Assembly: GCF_013409505.1 (NCBI RefSeq)
Contig: NZ_JACCBN010000001.1
Span: 5,952,001 to 6,016,000, forward strand
Direction: 5' to 3'
Source of the DNA: Actinomycetospora corticicola
GTDB taxonomy: Bacteria; Actinomycetota; Actinomycetes; Mycobacteriales; Pseudonocardiaceae
DNA: 64,000 bases
Numbering within the stretch: the first letter of the stretch is position 1; each line of letters begins with the position of its first letter. The translations under genes were made by a program, and so were the position numbers. Under the pieces are notes generated by a model, which saw only the letters and a program-made list of their open reading frames with translations, was not told where the DNA came from and did not search any database. Shown one piece after another: positions 8,722 through 17,295 of the stretch.

Positions 8722-11400
8722 GTGACCACCGGACCGGACCCCGTCGCGCGCGACCGCAAGGAGATCCGTCGGGCCCTGCTCGACGTCCTCGCGGACGGCG
8801 GCGGTCCGGTCCTGCTCGACGGCGGGATCGGCGCGGGCAAGAGCCGGCTGCTGCGGGAGGTGGTGGCCGGGACGGACCGGGTCCGGCTCGCGGCGACCGC
8901 CGTCGACTGGGAGCAGGACCAGCCCTACGCCGTGGTCGCCCAGCTGCTCGGGGTCGCGGTCGGCGACCTGGCCGGGGACGACCCGTTCGCCGCGGCCGGC
9001 CGCCTCGCCGACCACGTGGGCGACCGCCCCGCGGTCGTCGTCGTCGACGACGCGCACTGGTGCGACCTGCCGTCGTTCCGGGCGCTCTCGACCCTCGCCC
9101 GTCACCACCGCGGCACGCCCGTCGTCGTCCTGCTCGCGGCCACGCCGGGCGGGGCGCGTCCGGAGCTCGCCGACCCGATGCGGCGCGCGGCCGAGCTGTC
9201 GCTGACCCTGGGGCCGCTGTCGGCGCACGAGGTCGAGGAGCTGTGCACCGAGCAGGGGCGCCCGCTCCCGCCGTGGTCGGTCCAACGCCTGACCCGGCAC
9301 ACGCTGGGCAACCCCCGCCACGTCCTCGCGCTCCTCGACGAGCTCGACGGGTGGGACACCCCGGACCTGCGGTTGCCCGCGCCACGCGAGATCGCGGTGC
9401 GGGTCGGGGAGCAGATCGCCGGACTGGGAGCGGACGCGCGGACCCTCGTCGAGACCGTCGCGTGCTTCGCGGAGCCGGTGGGCCTGGACGAGGTCGCGCG
9501 CACCGCGGAGCTCGACGACGTCCTCGAGCCGTTGAGCGAGGCGGCGCACCGGGGTCTGGTCGTCCGGTTCGGCGGACGCTCACTGCCGGTCGTCGGCCCG
9601 GGCGACCCGATGATCCGGGCCGCGGTGCTCGACCTCGTCGGACCGCACCGCGCCGCGGGCATCCGACGGCGGGCGGCCGCGGTGGTCGCCGACCCGCAGC
9701 GCCGGTTGACCCTGCTCGCCGCGGCCACGCCGGGGCAGGACGACGGGCTGGCGGACCGGCTCGACGAGCTGGCGACGCGGAAGGCGGGTGACGGTGCCTG
9801 GTCCGACGCGGCGTACGCCCTGCTCGAGGCGAGCCGGCTGACCGGCCGGCCCGAGGACCGCGAGCTCCTGCTCATCCGCGCGGTGGACGCGCTGATCGGA
9901 GCGGGCGCGGTCGTCGAGGCCGAGGCCCTCATCCCCGCCGTCGAGAACCTGCTCGACACCGCGATCCGGAACTCGGTGCTGGGCTACCTCGCCATCCTGC
10001 TCGGGCGGACCGCCCAGGCGGAGCGGGCGCTGACCCGCGCCTGGGAACTCCGCGACGAGGCCACCGACCCGGACACCGCGGCGTGGATCTGCCAACGGCG
10101 CGTGCTGCACGCCCTGTGCTGCGGGGACGGCGCCGATCTCGTCGCGTGGGCGGACCGGGCCACCGCGCTCGTCGGCGCCGAGCACCCGGCCGCCGTCGAG
10201 GCCCTGGCCATGCGCGGGCTCGGCACGGCGGCCTCCGGCCGTCCCGAGGAGGCGCTGGGGGAGTACCGCGACCTGGCCGTCCAGGTCCTCCGCGGACCGC
10301 AGGTCCAGCGGATCACCATGGGGCACGGCTGGCTCCACCTCGTCGTCGGGAACCTCGACGAGGCCCGGGCGGACCTGGAGAGCGCCGTACCCACCACCAC
10401 CCTCGGCGGCTCGTCGCGCATCTCGCTGTGGGCCGCGGGCTGGCTCGCCCGGGCGCACTTCCTCGCCGGGGACTGGGACCTCGCCCTCCGCGTGGTCGCC
10501 GACGGCCTGCGCCGGGCCGAGGCGTCCGGGATCGCCATCGTCACGCCGCTCCTGGGCTGGACGGCGGCCCAGATCCACAGCCTGCGCGGCGACCCCGACC
10601 GAGCCGAACGCGTCCTGCGCGACACGAACGCGGGCGCCGAGGGCTACGAGATCATGGCGGTGCCGCGCCGGCTGGCCCGCGCGGCGCTGGCCGAGGCCCG
10701 CTCCGACTACGGCGCCGTGGTCCGGGCCCTGCGCCCGCTGACCGTCCGCGGCGACGACAGCACGGTCGCCCGCCCCGGCTGGTGGCCGTGGCGCGACGTC
10801 TACGCGAACGCCCTGGTCCTCGAGGGCCACCTGGACGAGGCCGAGGCGTTCCTCGCCGAGCACGAGTCCCGGGCGGAGGCCCACGGCAACGCCGCCGAGT
10901 GCGCCCGGCTGGCCTGGGCACGCGGCCGCCTGCACGCCGCGCACGGCGACGCGGACGCCGCGCGCGAGTCGTTCGAGACCGCGATCCGGGCCCTGGACGG
11001 CATGTCGTTGCGGTGGGACCGCGCCCGCGCCCACTTCGCCTACGGCGGCTCGATGCGCCGGCTCGGGCGGCGCCGCGAGGCCGACACCGTGCTCTCCACC
11101 GCGCGCGAACTGTTCCTCGCCCTGGGCGCGACCAGCTACGTCGCGCGCTGCGACCGGGAGCTGCGCGCCGGCGGCGTGCACCAGAGCCGGACCGGCCGGG
11201 ACGCGAACGGCCTGACGTCGCAGGAGACGGCCGTCGTGCGGCTGGTCAGCACCGGCATGTCGAACAAGGACGTGGCGGCCGAGCTGCAGGTGTCGCCGAA
11301 GACCGTCCAGTACCACCTGACCCGCATCTACACGAAGGTCGGCGTCCGGTCGCGCACCGAGCTCGCCCGGCTGCACGTCGAGGAGGAGTCGTCGGCATGA
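8722..11400 (+). CDS. LuxR-family ATP-binding regulator (LAL type), BenR-like
   Basis: 892 aa from GTG 8722, five bases after the benCD stop. A Walker A (GGIGAGKSRLL, about 33-43) and Walker B (VVVVDDAHW, about 105-113) mark a STAND/AAA ATPase, followed by a long helical TPR-like region. The last 60 residues are a LuxR helix-turn-helix (LTSQETAVVRLVSTGMSNKD, then VSPKTVQYHLTRIYTKVGV). LAL proteins bind an inducer, hydrolyse ATP and activate promoters. Corynebacterium glutamicum BenR, the activator of its ben genes, is of this type, so this is the likely activator of the operon that encodes it (inference from position and family). Confidence 0.88.
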   Translation: MTTGPDPVARDRKEIRRALLDVLADGGGPVLLDGGIGAGKSRLLREVVAGTDRVRLAATAVDWEQDQPYAVVAQLLGVAVGDLAGDDPFAAAGRLADHVGDRPAVVVVDDAHWCDLPSFRALSTLARHHRGTPVVVLLAATPGGARPELADPMRRAAELSLTLGPLSAHEVEELCTEQGRPLPPWSVQRLTRHTLGNPRHVLALLDELDGWDTPDLRLPAPREIAVRVGEQIAGLGADARTLVETVACFAEPVGLDEVARTAELDDVLEPLSEAAHRGLVVRFGGRSLPVVGPGDPMIRAAVLDLVGPHRAAGIRRRAAAVVADPQRRLTLLAAATPGQDDGLADRLDELATRKAGDGAWSDAAYALLEASRLTGRPEDRELLLIRAVDALIGAGAVVEAEALIPAVENLLDTAIRNSVLGYLAILLGRTAQAERALTRAWELRDEATDPDTAAWICQRRVLHALCCGDGADLVAWADRATALVGAEHPAAVEALAMRGLGTAASGRPEEALGEYRDLAVQVLRGPQVQRITMGHGWLHLVVGNLDEARADLESAVPTTTLGGSSRISLWAAGWLARAHFLAGDWDLALRVVADGLRRAEASGIAIVTPLLGWTAAQIHSLRGDPDRAERVLRDTNAGAEGYEIMAVPRRLARAALAEARSDYGAVVRALRPLTVRGDDSTVARPGWWPWRDVYANALVLEGHLDEAEAFLAEHESRAEAHGNAAECARLAWARGRLHAAHGDADAARESFETAIRALDGMSLRWDRARAHFAYGGSMRRLGRRREADTVLSTARELFLALGATSYVARCDRELRAGGVHQSRTGRDANGLTSQETAVVRLVSTGMSNKDVAAELQVSPKTVQYHLTRIYTKVGVRSRTELARLHVEEESSA

Positions 11401-12068
11401 GCGCCCCCACGAGGACCGCCCGCTCCGTCGTCAGCGACCTGGGGGTGATGGAGCGCGAGGCGGGGATGGCGATGGCCACCGTCGTGAGCCTCGCCGACGA
11501 CGAGCTCGACCGTCCCACCGGCTGCGCGGACTGGACCCGTGCGGACCTCGTCACCCACCTGACCCGGGGTGCCCACGAGCTCGCCGACCTCGTCGGACCG
11601 GTGTCCGAGCGCCCGACGGCGGCGTCCACGTCGGCGCGGGAGCTGGCCCGCGCCCTGGACGCGGCGAACCGACGGCTGTCGGCGGCCCTGTCCCGGCTGC
11701 GGCACGGGGCGGAGCAGGAGACGGTCGAGGTGCCGTCGTACGGCGAGGTCAGCGTGTACGCGCTCCCGGCGCTGCGAACCGCCGAGCTGGTCGTCCACCA
11801 CCACGACCTGTCGACGACGTGGGAGTGGCACGAGGCCGCGCCCGATGCCCTCGTCGACGCGATCGAGGCGCGGGTCCTCCGGATGCGGGCCGAGCCGACC
11901 GGCCCCGGGTTGCAGGTCGTCGCCCGCGAGGGGGAGGAGTGGACCGTCGGGGACGGCGTCCACCGGATCGAGGGGTACTACGAGGAGCTGCTGCCCTTCC
12001 TCGCCCGCGGGGAGGTCGAGCCCGGTCTGCGGATCGTGGGGGAGCCCCCCACGCTGCCGGCGTGGTGA
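11397..12068 (+). CDS. Maleylpyruvate-isomerase-family (DinB-like) protein
   Basis: 223 aa; its ATG overlaps the regulator's stop codon (ATGA), so translation is coupled. The N-terminal four-helix MDMPI domain shows CADWTRADLVTHLTRGAHEL (about 43-62) with a candidate metal His, and LVVHHHDL near residue 130 supplies further His/Asp ligands. The C-terminal third fits the MDMPI-C extension. Family members include the mycothiol-dependent maleylpyruvate isomerase of the gentisate route and other thiol transferases. Its place at the end of the ben operon suggests a thiol-linked accessory step or detoxification, but benzoate to catechol does not need one. Confidence 0.75.
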   Translation: MSAPTRTARSVVSDLGVMEREAGMAMATVVSLADDELDRPTGCADWTRADLVTHLTRGAHELADLVGPVSERPTAASTSARELARALDAANRRLSAALSRLRHGAEQETVEVPSYGEVSVYALPALRTAELVVHHHDLSTTWEWHEAAPDALVDAIEARVLRMRAEPTGPGLQVVAREGEEWTVGDGVHRIEGYYEELLPFLARGEVEPGLRIVGEPPTLPAW

Positions 12069-12093
12069 GCACGGCCGACACAGGACTGCGTCC

Positions 12094-12717
12094 GTGACGA
12101 CGGCGCTCGTCCTCGACCTCCTGGGCACCTTCGCCTTTGCGTTGAACGGGGCGTTGACGGCGGTCCGGGCCGCGCGGCTGGACATCGTCGGGGTCGTGGT
12201 GCTGGGCATGATCACCGCGCTGGGCGGCGGCATCCTCCGCGACATCCTGCTGGGGGCGCTCCCGCCGGCGACGTTCAGCGACTGGCGCTACCTCGTCGTC
12301 GCTGCGGCCGGTGGGCTGGTGGCCTTCGCCCTGAGCCGTCAGCTCGAACGGCTCGCGCGGTCGATCACGGTCTTCGACGCCCTGGGCCTGAGTCTCTTCG
12401 CGGTGACCGGGGCCGCCCGCGCGGTCGAGCTCGGCGCGGGCGTCGGGCAGGCGGTGCTCCTGGGCACGATCACCGCGGTCGGGGGCGGCACCCTGCGCGA
12501 CGTGCTCGTGCGCCGGGTGCCGAGCGTGCTGTCGAGCGAGCTGTACGCGATCCCCGCCCTGGTCGGGGCCGCGTTCGTCGTGATCCCGGCCCGCTTCGGG
12601 GCCGGTGGCCTGCTCTGGGTGTTCGTCGGCGCCGGGGCCTGCCTGGTGATCCGGCTGCTCGGCGTGGGGTTCCGGATCGATGCGCCGCGGCCACCCGGGG
12701 GTGGCTCCGCCCCGTGA
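12094..12717 (+). CDS. TRIC/UPF0126-family membrane protein
   Basis: 207 aa from GTG 12094, 25 bases after the previous stop. Seven hydrophobic segments are predicted, with the internal duplication typical of the family: GMITALGGGILRDILLG in the first half and GTITAVGGGTLRDVLVRR in the second. The GGG-x-LRD motif in both halves is diagnostic. Prokaryotic TRIC proteins form trimeric cation channels; the older UPF0126 annotation treats the same fold as unknown. The stop codon lies inside the following palindromic terminator. Confidence 0.85.
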   Translation: MTTALVLDLLGTFAFALNGALTAVRAARLDIVGVVVLGMITALGGGILRDILLGALPPATFSDWRYLVVAAAGGLVAFALSRQLERLARSITVFDALGLSLFAVTGAARAVELGAGVGQAVLLGTITAVGGGTLRDVLVRRVPSVLSSELYAIPALVGAAFVVIPARFGAGGLLWVFVGAGACLVIRLLGVGFRIDAPRPPGGGSAP

Positions 12718-12769
12718 GTAGTCATCCGTGCCGGGGCACGGATTACTACTCACGGGCGCGGAGCGCACC
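12711..12769. terminator. Palindromic terminator with GCGCGGAGCGCACC tail, copy 1
   Basis: A 22-bp stem with one mismatch pairs 12711-12732 with 12735-12756 and is followed by the 14-mer GCGCGGAGCGCACC (12756-12769). It contains the stop codons of both flanking convergent genes (TGA 12715-12717; TAG on the minus strand at 12746-12748). Two more elements of the same design occur at 18125-18184 and 24240-24295. Confidence 0.85.
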
Positions 12770-13207
12770 CCGTCGTTCCATCAGCAGGACGCCCAACAGG
12801 TTGCGGCCGCGCCCGTCGCTGACGCCCCACAGCTGGTCGCCCCAGTCGTTGCCCTCGATCAGGGTGGCCTCGCCGGTCGCGAGCAGGAACCGCCCGGCCT
12901 CGGAGTCGGGCGTGAACTTCGCGGCGAGCGCGCGGCGCATCACGTCCGTCCGGCGGTCGCGCCAGTCGGGGACCAGGTCGACCTCGCGGCCGAGCCGTTT
13001 CGCCTCGTCCGGGGTCGCCGCGTCCCGGATGCAGTCGTGGTCCTCCGCGGAGACGGCCTTCATCGCCTGGAAGTAGTGCTCGACGGTCGCATAGCGGTGG
13101 CCGTCGATGTCCATCGGGTGCTCCGCGAAGTTCGACAGCGTCCAGGTCGGGCCGCGGAACTCGGCCACCATGTCGGTGAGCACGATGGGCGCGTCGTCGT
13201 CGGTCAC
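12746..13207 (-). CDS. NADAR-family (YbiA-like) N-glycosidase
   Basis: 153 aa from GTG 13207; the frame runs further upstream but through a repeated, non-protein-like region. Diagnostic stretches are GPTWTLSNFAEHPMDIDG, ATVEHYFQAMKAV, and GNDWGDQLWGVSDGRGRNLL near the C-terminus. Known relatives cleave N-glycosidic bonds in damaged riboflavin intermediates (YbiA) or reverse ADP-ribosylation of guanine. The last codons (ALRARE) are supplied by the conserved tail and stem of the palindromic terminator. Confidence 0.88.
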   Translation of the reverse strand: MTDDDAPIVLTDMVAEFRGPTWTLSNFAEHPMDIDGHRYATVEHYFQAMKAVSAEDHDCIRDAATPDEAKRLGREVDLVPDWRDRRTDVMRRALAAKFTPDSEAGRFLLATGEATLIEGNDWGDQLWGVSDGRGRNLLGVLLMERRGALRARE

Positions 13208-13243
13208 GGCGTGAGCCTGCCACGGCGTCCGGTCGCCGCGAGG

Positions 13244-13385
13244 TGTCCATGAGGCAGGCCCGAGGGCCGAGCAGCCTGCCTGGTGTGCACCTCGGCGCGG
13301 GGGTGGGCCGTGCGGTCGTCCCGAGGGCGACATGGTGCAGGCCAGATGGCCCAACTCCGTGCCTGGTGTGCACCTCGCCGCGCGG
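13244..13385. repeat. Degenerate tandem duplication in an intergenic region
   Basis: Two related units share GCCTGGTGTGCACCTCG, at 13279-13295 and 13363-13379, about 84 bases apart. Each is preceded by a related GGCAGGCC/GCAGGCC stretch and followed by GC-rich sequence (GCGCGGG). They fill the gap between the divergent NADAR and TetR genes. No function is evident. Confidence 0.6.
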
Positions 13386-13417
13386 GAACCGCCGTCGGAG
13401 GGGACATCAGGGCATAA

Positions 13418-13434
13418 CCTCGACCGCGTCGAGG
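13418..13434. promoter_or_regulatory. Candidate TetR operator
   Basis: CCTCGAC-CGC-GTCGAGG is a perfect inverted repeat with 7-base arms, nine bases before the TetR start codon and touching its ribosome binding site. Binding here would fit autorepression. The CATAAC just upstream could be a -10 element. Confidence 0.5.
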
Positions 13435-13442
13435 GAGGCACG

Positions 13443-14045
13443 ATGCCGAAGACTCAGGACCGCGTCGGGTCGACCCGGGACCGCATGGTGGACAGCGCCG
13501 CCGTCCTGCTGCGCGAGTACGGCACGGCCGCCACCACCATCGACGCCGTCCTCGCCCACAGCAGCGCCCCGCGCGGCTCGGTCTACCACCACTTCCCGGG
13601 CGGGCGGCGCGAACTCCTCGCCGCCGCGGTGACCCGCGCGGGCGACTCCGTCTCGACGCTGCTGCACGACTACGCGGACACCGCCGACTCCCCGTCGGCG
13701 CTCCTGCGGCGCTTCGCCTCGCTGTGGCGGTCCCGGCTCGTCGCCACCGACCACCGGGCGGGCTGCCCGCTGGTGGCCGTCGCGGTCGACCACCCCGCCG
13801 ACGAGCCCGAGCTCCTCGACCTGGTCCGCTCGATCACCGACCGCTGGACCGCCGAACTCCGCGCCGGCCTCCTCGCCCAGGGGGTCCCCGACACCCGGGC
13901 GTCCGCGCTCGCCGCGCTGGTGCTCGCGTCGATCGAGGGCGCGATCGTGCTGTGCCGGGTGGAGGGCAGCGCGGCCCCGCTCGACGCGGTCGTCGCCGAG
14001 CTGCAGCCGCTCCTCGACGGGGCCGCACGCGATACATCACCGTGA
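13443..14045 (+). CDS. TetR-family regulator (LmrA/YxaF type)
   Basis: 200 aa from ATG 13443 with GAGGGAGG upstream. The N-terminal helix-turn-helix is typical (RDRMVDSAAVLLREYGTAAT, then SSAPRGSVYHHFPGGRRELL). The C-terminal half (GCPLVAVAVDHPADEPELLD) fits the LmrA/YxaF-like ligand domain that usually controls a nearby efflux or quinone gene. No exporter is adjacent here, and the only neighbour in the same direction is a 68-aa gene, so its target is not clear. Confidence 0.88.
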   Translation: MPKTQDRVGSTRDRMVDSAAVLLREYGTAATTIDAVLAHSSAPRGSVYHHFPGGRRELLAAAVTRAGDSVSTLLHDYADTADSPSALLRRFASLWRSRLVATDHRAGCPLVAVAVDHPADEPELLDLVRSITDRWTAELRAGLLAQGVPDTRASALAALVLASIEGAIVLCRVEGSAAPLDAVVAELQPLLDGAARDTSP

Positions 14046-14104
14046 CCGCCGTCGGGTACAGCCGCAACGGGCACGGACCCGCCGTGCCACGTTGAGGGAG
14101 GACC

Positions 14105-14311
14105 ATGGCAGGCATCGCGGACAAGGTCGACAAGGCCTGGGAGTCCAAGGACATCAACGAGATCGCCGACGCCCCGGTCGAGGCGCTGCAGGGCGTCTCC
14201 GAGGCCGACGCGCAGCACCTCAAGGACGCCTTCAACATCAAGACCGTGCGCGACCTGGGCACCAACAAGTACTTCCTCTGGGCCCAGGGGATCGCCAAGC
14301 TCGCGGAGTGA
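14105..14311 (+). CDS. Small conserved helical protein (68 aa)
   Basis: Starts at ATG 14105 with GAGGGAGGACC upstream. The protein is helical and hydrophilic; its second half (VEALQGVSEADAQHLKDAF, then NIKTVRDLGTNKYFLWAQ) has the look of a helix-hairpin-helix or SAP-like small domain. Similar short proteins occur in actinomycetes without assigned function, as far as I recall. It is followed by a perfect palindromic terminator. Confidence 0.75.
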   Translation: MAGIADKVDKAWESKDINEIADAPVEALQGVSEADAQHLKDAFNIKTVRDLGTNKYFLWAQGIAKLAE

Positions 14312-14317
14312 GCCCCT

Positions 14318-14351
14318 TCCCGACGGCGGGTCCGCGGACCCGCCGTCGGGA
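14318..14351. terminator. Perfect palindromic terminator
   Basis: A 34-base perfect palindrome centred on TCCGCGGA, with arms TCCCGACGGCGGG and CCCGCCGTCGGGA. It lies between the convergent 68-aa gene and cupin gene and can serve both. Confidence 0.8.
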
Positions 14352-14360
14352 CCTCCGGGT

Positions 14361-14807
14361 CTAGGACTCCAGCGGCGTGAGCGCGGGCAGGTTGACGACG
14401 ATGGCCTCCTGCGTGGTGCGGGAGATGACCACGACCGCCGGGTGCTCCGGGTCGGGGTTCTCCTCGCGGTGGGGCACCCACGGCGGGACGTAGACGTAGT
14501 CGCCGGGCTCGGTCTGGAGCACGACCTCGCCCTCGCCGTCGTGGAAGACGAACCGCGGGCGGCCGGACACGACGTAGATCGAGGTCTCGGACTCGCCGTG
14601 GTGGTGGTCCGACGACGCGGTGTCGGGGGCGACGTGGGTCTCGCCGGTCCACAGCGCCGACGACCCGACGGACTTCCCGCTGACCGCCTCGAGGCGGCGC
14701 ATCCCGCCGGACTGCGCGGTGTCGCCGGTCAGCTCGGCCGAGCGCACGAGGTGGACCCGGGTGTGCGGCGGGCGGTCGGGCAGGTCGGGGTGGAACGGCT
14801 CGGACAC
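14361..14807 (-). CDS. Cupin-domain protein
   Basis: 148 aa from GTG 14807. The cupin metal motif is clear: DHHHGESETSIYVVSGRPRF (about 67-86) with three consecutive His and a Glu, then GDYVYVPPWVPHREENPD with the final His (about 107-124). Small single-domain cupins of this kind bind a metal and act as isomerases, dioxygenases or sensors. It may be co-transcribed with the merR gene upstream, 45 bases away. Confidence 0.85.
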   Translation of the reverse strand: MSEPFHPDLPDRPPHTRVHLVRSAELTGDTAQSGGMRRLEAVSGKSVGSSALWTGETHVAPDTASSDHHHGESETSIYVVSGRPRFVFHDGEGEVVLQTEPGDYVYVPPWVPHREENPDPEHPAVVVISRTTQEAIVVNLPALTPLES

Positions 14808-14852
14808 GCGTCGGCTCCTGCGGTGCGGTGGGACCCTCGGGCGTCGGTGAAG

Positions 14853-15260
14853 TTACGGCACGTCCGCCGCGCCCGGCAGGCGTGACGGCGACCCGAGCAG
14901 GTCCGCGAACTCCTCGGCGCGACGCAGCCGTTCGCGCAGCGCCCCCACCTTCTCCTGCACCGCCGCGCGGTGTCCCGCGATGCGGGCGGTCAGCGCGGCA
15001 CCGCGCTCCGGCGTCGGGTCCGCGGCGAGCTCCGCGACCGCGTCGAGCAGGTCCCGCATCTGCTCCAGGGAGAAGTCGAGCGGCTTCATCCGCATGATCA
15101 GCCGGAGCTGGGTGACGTTGTCCTCCGAGTAGAGCCGGAAGCCGCCGGGGGAGCGACCCGCCGGCACGACGAGCCCGACCTCCTCGTAGTAGCGGATCGT
15201 CCGCAGGGACAGGCCGATGCGCTCGGCCACGGTGCCGATCTGCATCAGGTCCTCGCGCAT
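14853..15260 (-). CDS. MerR-family regulator
   Basis: 135 aa from ATG 15260. The winged helix-turn-helix is classical: IGTVAERIGLSLRTIRYYEE, then GLVVPAGRSPGGFRLYSEDN. A coiled-coil dimerisation helix (GALRERLRRAEEF) closes the protein, and no Cys cluster for metal sensing is visible. It is divergent from the SulP transporter, with the shared promoter region between, so it probably controls that gene or itself. Confidence 0.9.
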   Translation of the reverse strand: MREDLMQIGTVAERIGLSLRTIRYYEEVGLVVPAGRSPGGFRLYSEDNVTQLRLIMRMKPLDFSLEQMRDLLDAVAELAADPTPERGAALTARIAGHRAAVQEKVGALRERLRRAEEFADLLGSPSRLPGAADVP

Positions 15261-15316
15261 CGTCGGCCACTGTACGAGGGCTCACAACGGGGTGAACTCA
15301 CAGACGCCCGATCTCG

Positions 15317-15337
15317 ACTCTCACGTCACCGTAGAGT
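15317..15337. promoter_or_regulatory. Possible MerR operator
   Basis: ACTCT and AGAGT form a short inverted repeat separated by 11 bases in the merR-sulP divergent promoter. MerR proteins typically bind dyads inside long-spacer promoters. The arms are short, so this is a weak call. Confidence 0.3.
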
Positions 15338-15371
15338 TGGCGGCGTCTCCGCTCCCCCTCGGAAAGTGCCG

Positions 15372-16874
15372 ATGTCGTCTCCTGTCTCCGTCCGTCCTCC
15401 CCTGCGCGACCGGTGGGCGGCCTGGCGCCCGCCCACGGTGCGCCGGGTCCGCACCGAGGTCCTCGCGGGCCTCGTCGTGGCGCTCGCGCTCATCCCCGAG
15501 GCCATCTCGTTCTCGATCATCGCCGGGGTCGACCCGCGGGTCGGGCTGTTCGCCTCGTTCACGATGGCCGTCACCATCGCCGTGGTGGGCGGTCGGCCGG
15601 CGATGATCTCGGCGGCGACCGGTGCCGTGGCGCTCGTGATCGCGCCGCTGGTCCGCCAGCACGGCGTCGAGTACCTGTTCGCGACGGTGATCCTGGCCGG
15701 GGTCATCCAGGTCGTGCTCGCGCTCTGCGGCGTCGCCCGGCTGATGCGGTTCCTGCCCCGCATGGTGATGGTCGGGTTCGTCAACGCCCTGGCGATCCTG
15801 ATCTTCGTCGCGCAGCTGCCCTACCTCGTCGGCGTCCCGTGGCCGGTGTACGCCCTGGCCGCGGCCGGGCTCGTCGTCATGAACGTGCTCCCGCGGGTGA
15901 CCACCGCGGTGCCGGCCCCGCTCGTCGCGATCGTGGTGCTCACCGTGGTGACCCTCGGCTTCGGGATCGCCGTCCCCACGGTCGGCGACCAGGGCGCGCT
16001 GCCGGACAGCCTCCCGGTGCTCGGCCTCCCCGCCGTCCCGTTCACGGGCACCACGCTGGCGATCATCGCGCCCTACGCGTTCGGCATGGCGCTGGTCGGG
16101 CTCATGGAGTCGCTCATGACGGCGAAGCTGGTCGACTCGATCACCGACACCCACTCCGACAAGACGCGCGAGTCCTGGGGTCAGGGCGTGGCCAACGTCG
16201 TCACCGGCTTCTTCGGGGGCATGGGCGGCTGCGCCATGATCGGCCAGACGATGATCAACGTCCGGTCCGGCGCCCGGACCCGGATGTCGACCTTCCTCGC
16301 CGGGCTCTTCCTGCTGGTCCTCGTCGTGGCCCTCGGCGACGTCGTCGCCCGCATCCCGATGGCGGCGCTGGTCGCGGTGATGGTGATGGTCGCCGTCGGC
16401 ACGTTCGACTGGCACAGCGTGGCGCCCGCGACCCTGCGTCGGATGCCGTGGAGCGAGCTCGCCGTCATGGCCGCGACGGTCGTCGTCACGGTCACCACGG
16501 ACAATCTGGCCATCGGTGTCGTGGTGGGGGTGCTCGTCGCCTCTGTGCTGTTCGCCCGCCGCGTGGCGCACCTCGTCGAGGTCGACGGTGTCCTCGACGC
16601 GGCGGGGACCACGAAGACCTACCGGGTACGCGGTCAGCTGTTCTTCGCGTCCAGCAACGACCTGACGTTCCGGTTCGCGTACGCGGACGACCCGGCGCGG
16701 GTGGTCATCGATCTCTCCGAGGCCCACGTGTGGGACGCCTCGACGGTCGCCGCGCTCGACGCGATCACCACGAAGTACGCCGCCCGCGGCACGGAGGTCG
16801 CCATCACGGGACTGAATCCCGACAGCAAGCAGCGGCACGACGCGCTGGCGGGCACCCTCACGGCAGGTCACTGA
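15372..16874 (+). CDS. SulP-family anion transporter with STAS domain
   Basis: 500 aa from ATG 15372. About ten to twelve membrane segments are visible, with SulP signatures: GLVVALALIPEAISFSIIAG near the start, GGRPAMISAATGAVALV, and GFFGGMGGCAMIGQTMINVR near residue 290. The last 80 residues form a STAS domain (VVIDLSEAHVWDASTVAALD). SulP proteins move sulfate, bicarbonate or dicarboxylates; the substrate cannot be told. The gene is divergent from merR and 14 bases from the next small gene. Confidence 0.9.
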   Translation: MSSPVSVRPPLRDRWAAWRPPTVRRVRTEVLAGLVVALALIPEAISFSIIAGVDPRVGLFASFTMAVTIAVVGGRPAMISAATGAVALVIAPLVRQHGVEYLFATVILAGVIQVVLALCGVARLMRFLPRMVMVGFVNALAILIFVAQLPYLVGVPWPVYALAAAGLVVMNVLPRVTTAVPAPLVAIVVLTVVTLGFGIAVPTVGDQGALPDSLPVLGLPAVPFTGTTLAIIAPYAFGMALVGLMESLMTAKLVDSITDTHSDKTRESWGQGVANVVTGFFGGMGGCAMIGQTMINVRSGARTRMSTFLAGLFLLVLVVALGDVVARIPMAALVAVMVMVAVGTFDWHSVAPATLRRMPWSELAVMAATVVVTVTTDNLAIGVVVGVLVASVLFARRVAHLVEVDGVLDAAGTTKTYRVRGQLFFASSNDLTFRFAYADDPARVVIDLSEAHVWDASTVAALDAITTKYAARGTEVAITGLNPDSKQRHDALAGTLTAGH

Positions 16875-16888
16875 CGACGGGAGGGTTC

Positions 16889-17224
16889 ATGGAGGCCGCC
16901 GCCACGCTGCGGACCGCCGCGCGTCTGCTCGAGGAACTGCGGGAGCGCACCCCGGGCGGCGAGTGGGAGGTCGCGGGACTCCTCGCGACGCGGCCGGAGA
17001 TCGTCGCCCGGCACGACGACGGGACGAGCGAGCACGTCGCCGAGGTCCGGGCCCGGAGCTCGGCGTGGATCTCCGGCCTGGCCCCCTCGCTGGCCGATCC
17101 CCTCGTGCGGTGGCTGCGGACGACGGCGGACGCGGTCGACGCGGGCCGCGCGCCGGCCGAGGTCGCCGGGGCGGCGGCGGACTTCGCGGCTGCCGTCACC
17201 GACCGGCTGGACCGCCGGCGGTAG
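16889..17224 (+). CDS. Hypothetical protein (111 aa)
   Basis: Starts at ATG 16889 with GGGAGGG just upstream, 14 bases after sulP. It is alanine-rich and mainly helical, with AATLRTAARLLEELRERTPG at the start and an IVARHDDGTSEHVAEV middle. No domain is recognised. The spacing suggests co-transcription with the transporter. Confidence 0.65.
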   Translation: MEAAATLRTAARLLEELRERTPGGEWEVAGLLATRPEIVARHDDGTSEHVAEVRARSSAWISGLAPSLADPLVRWLRTTADAVDAGRAPAEVAGAAADFAAAVTDRLDRRR

Positions 17225-17295
17225 GGCATGACCCGCCGTCGGGAAAGGCTGTTTGTCGACACGACCGGCCGGGACCGGTGTCGTACTGTCCGGGC

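Noticed and set aside
5327-9583. A 1418-codon open frame on the minus strand under the ben operon
   Set aside because: It is antisense to benB, benCD and the regulator, is Arg/Gly/Ala-rich throughout and shows no domain; long antisense frames are normal at this GC content.
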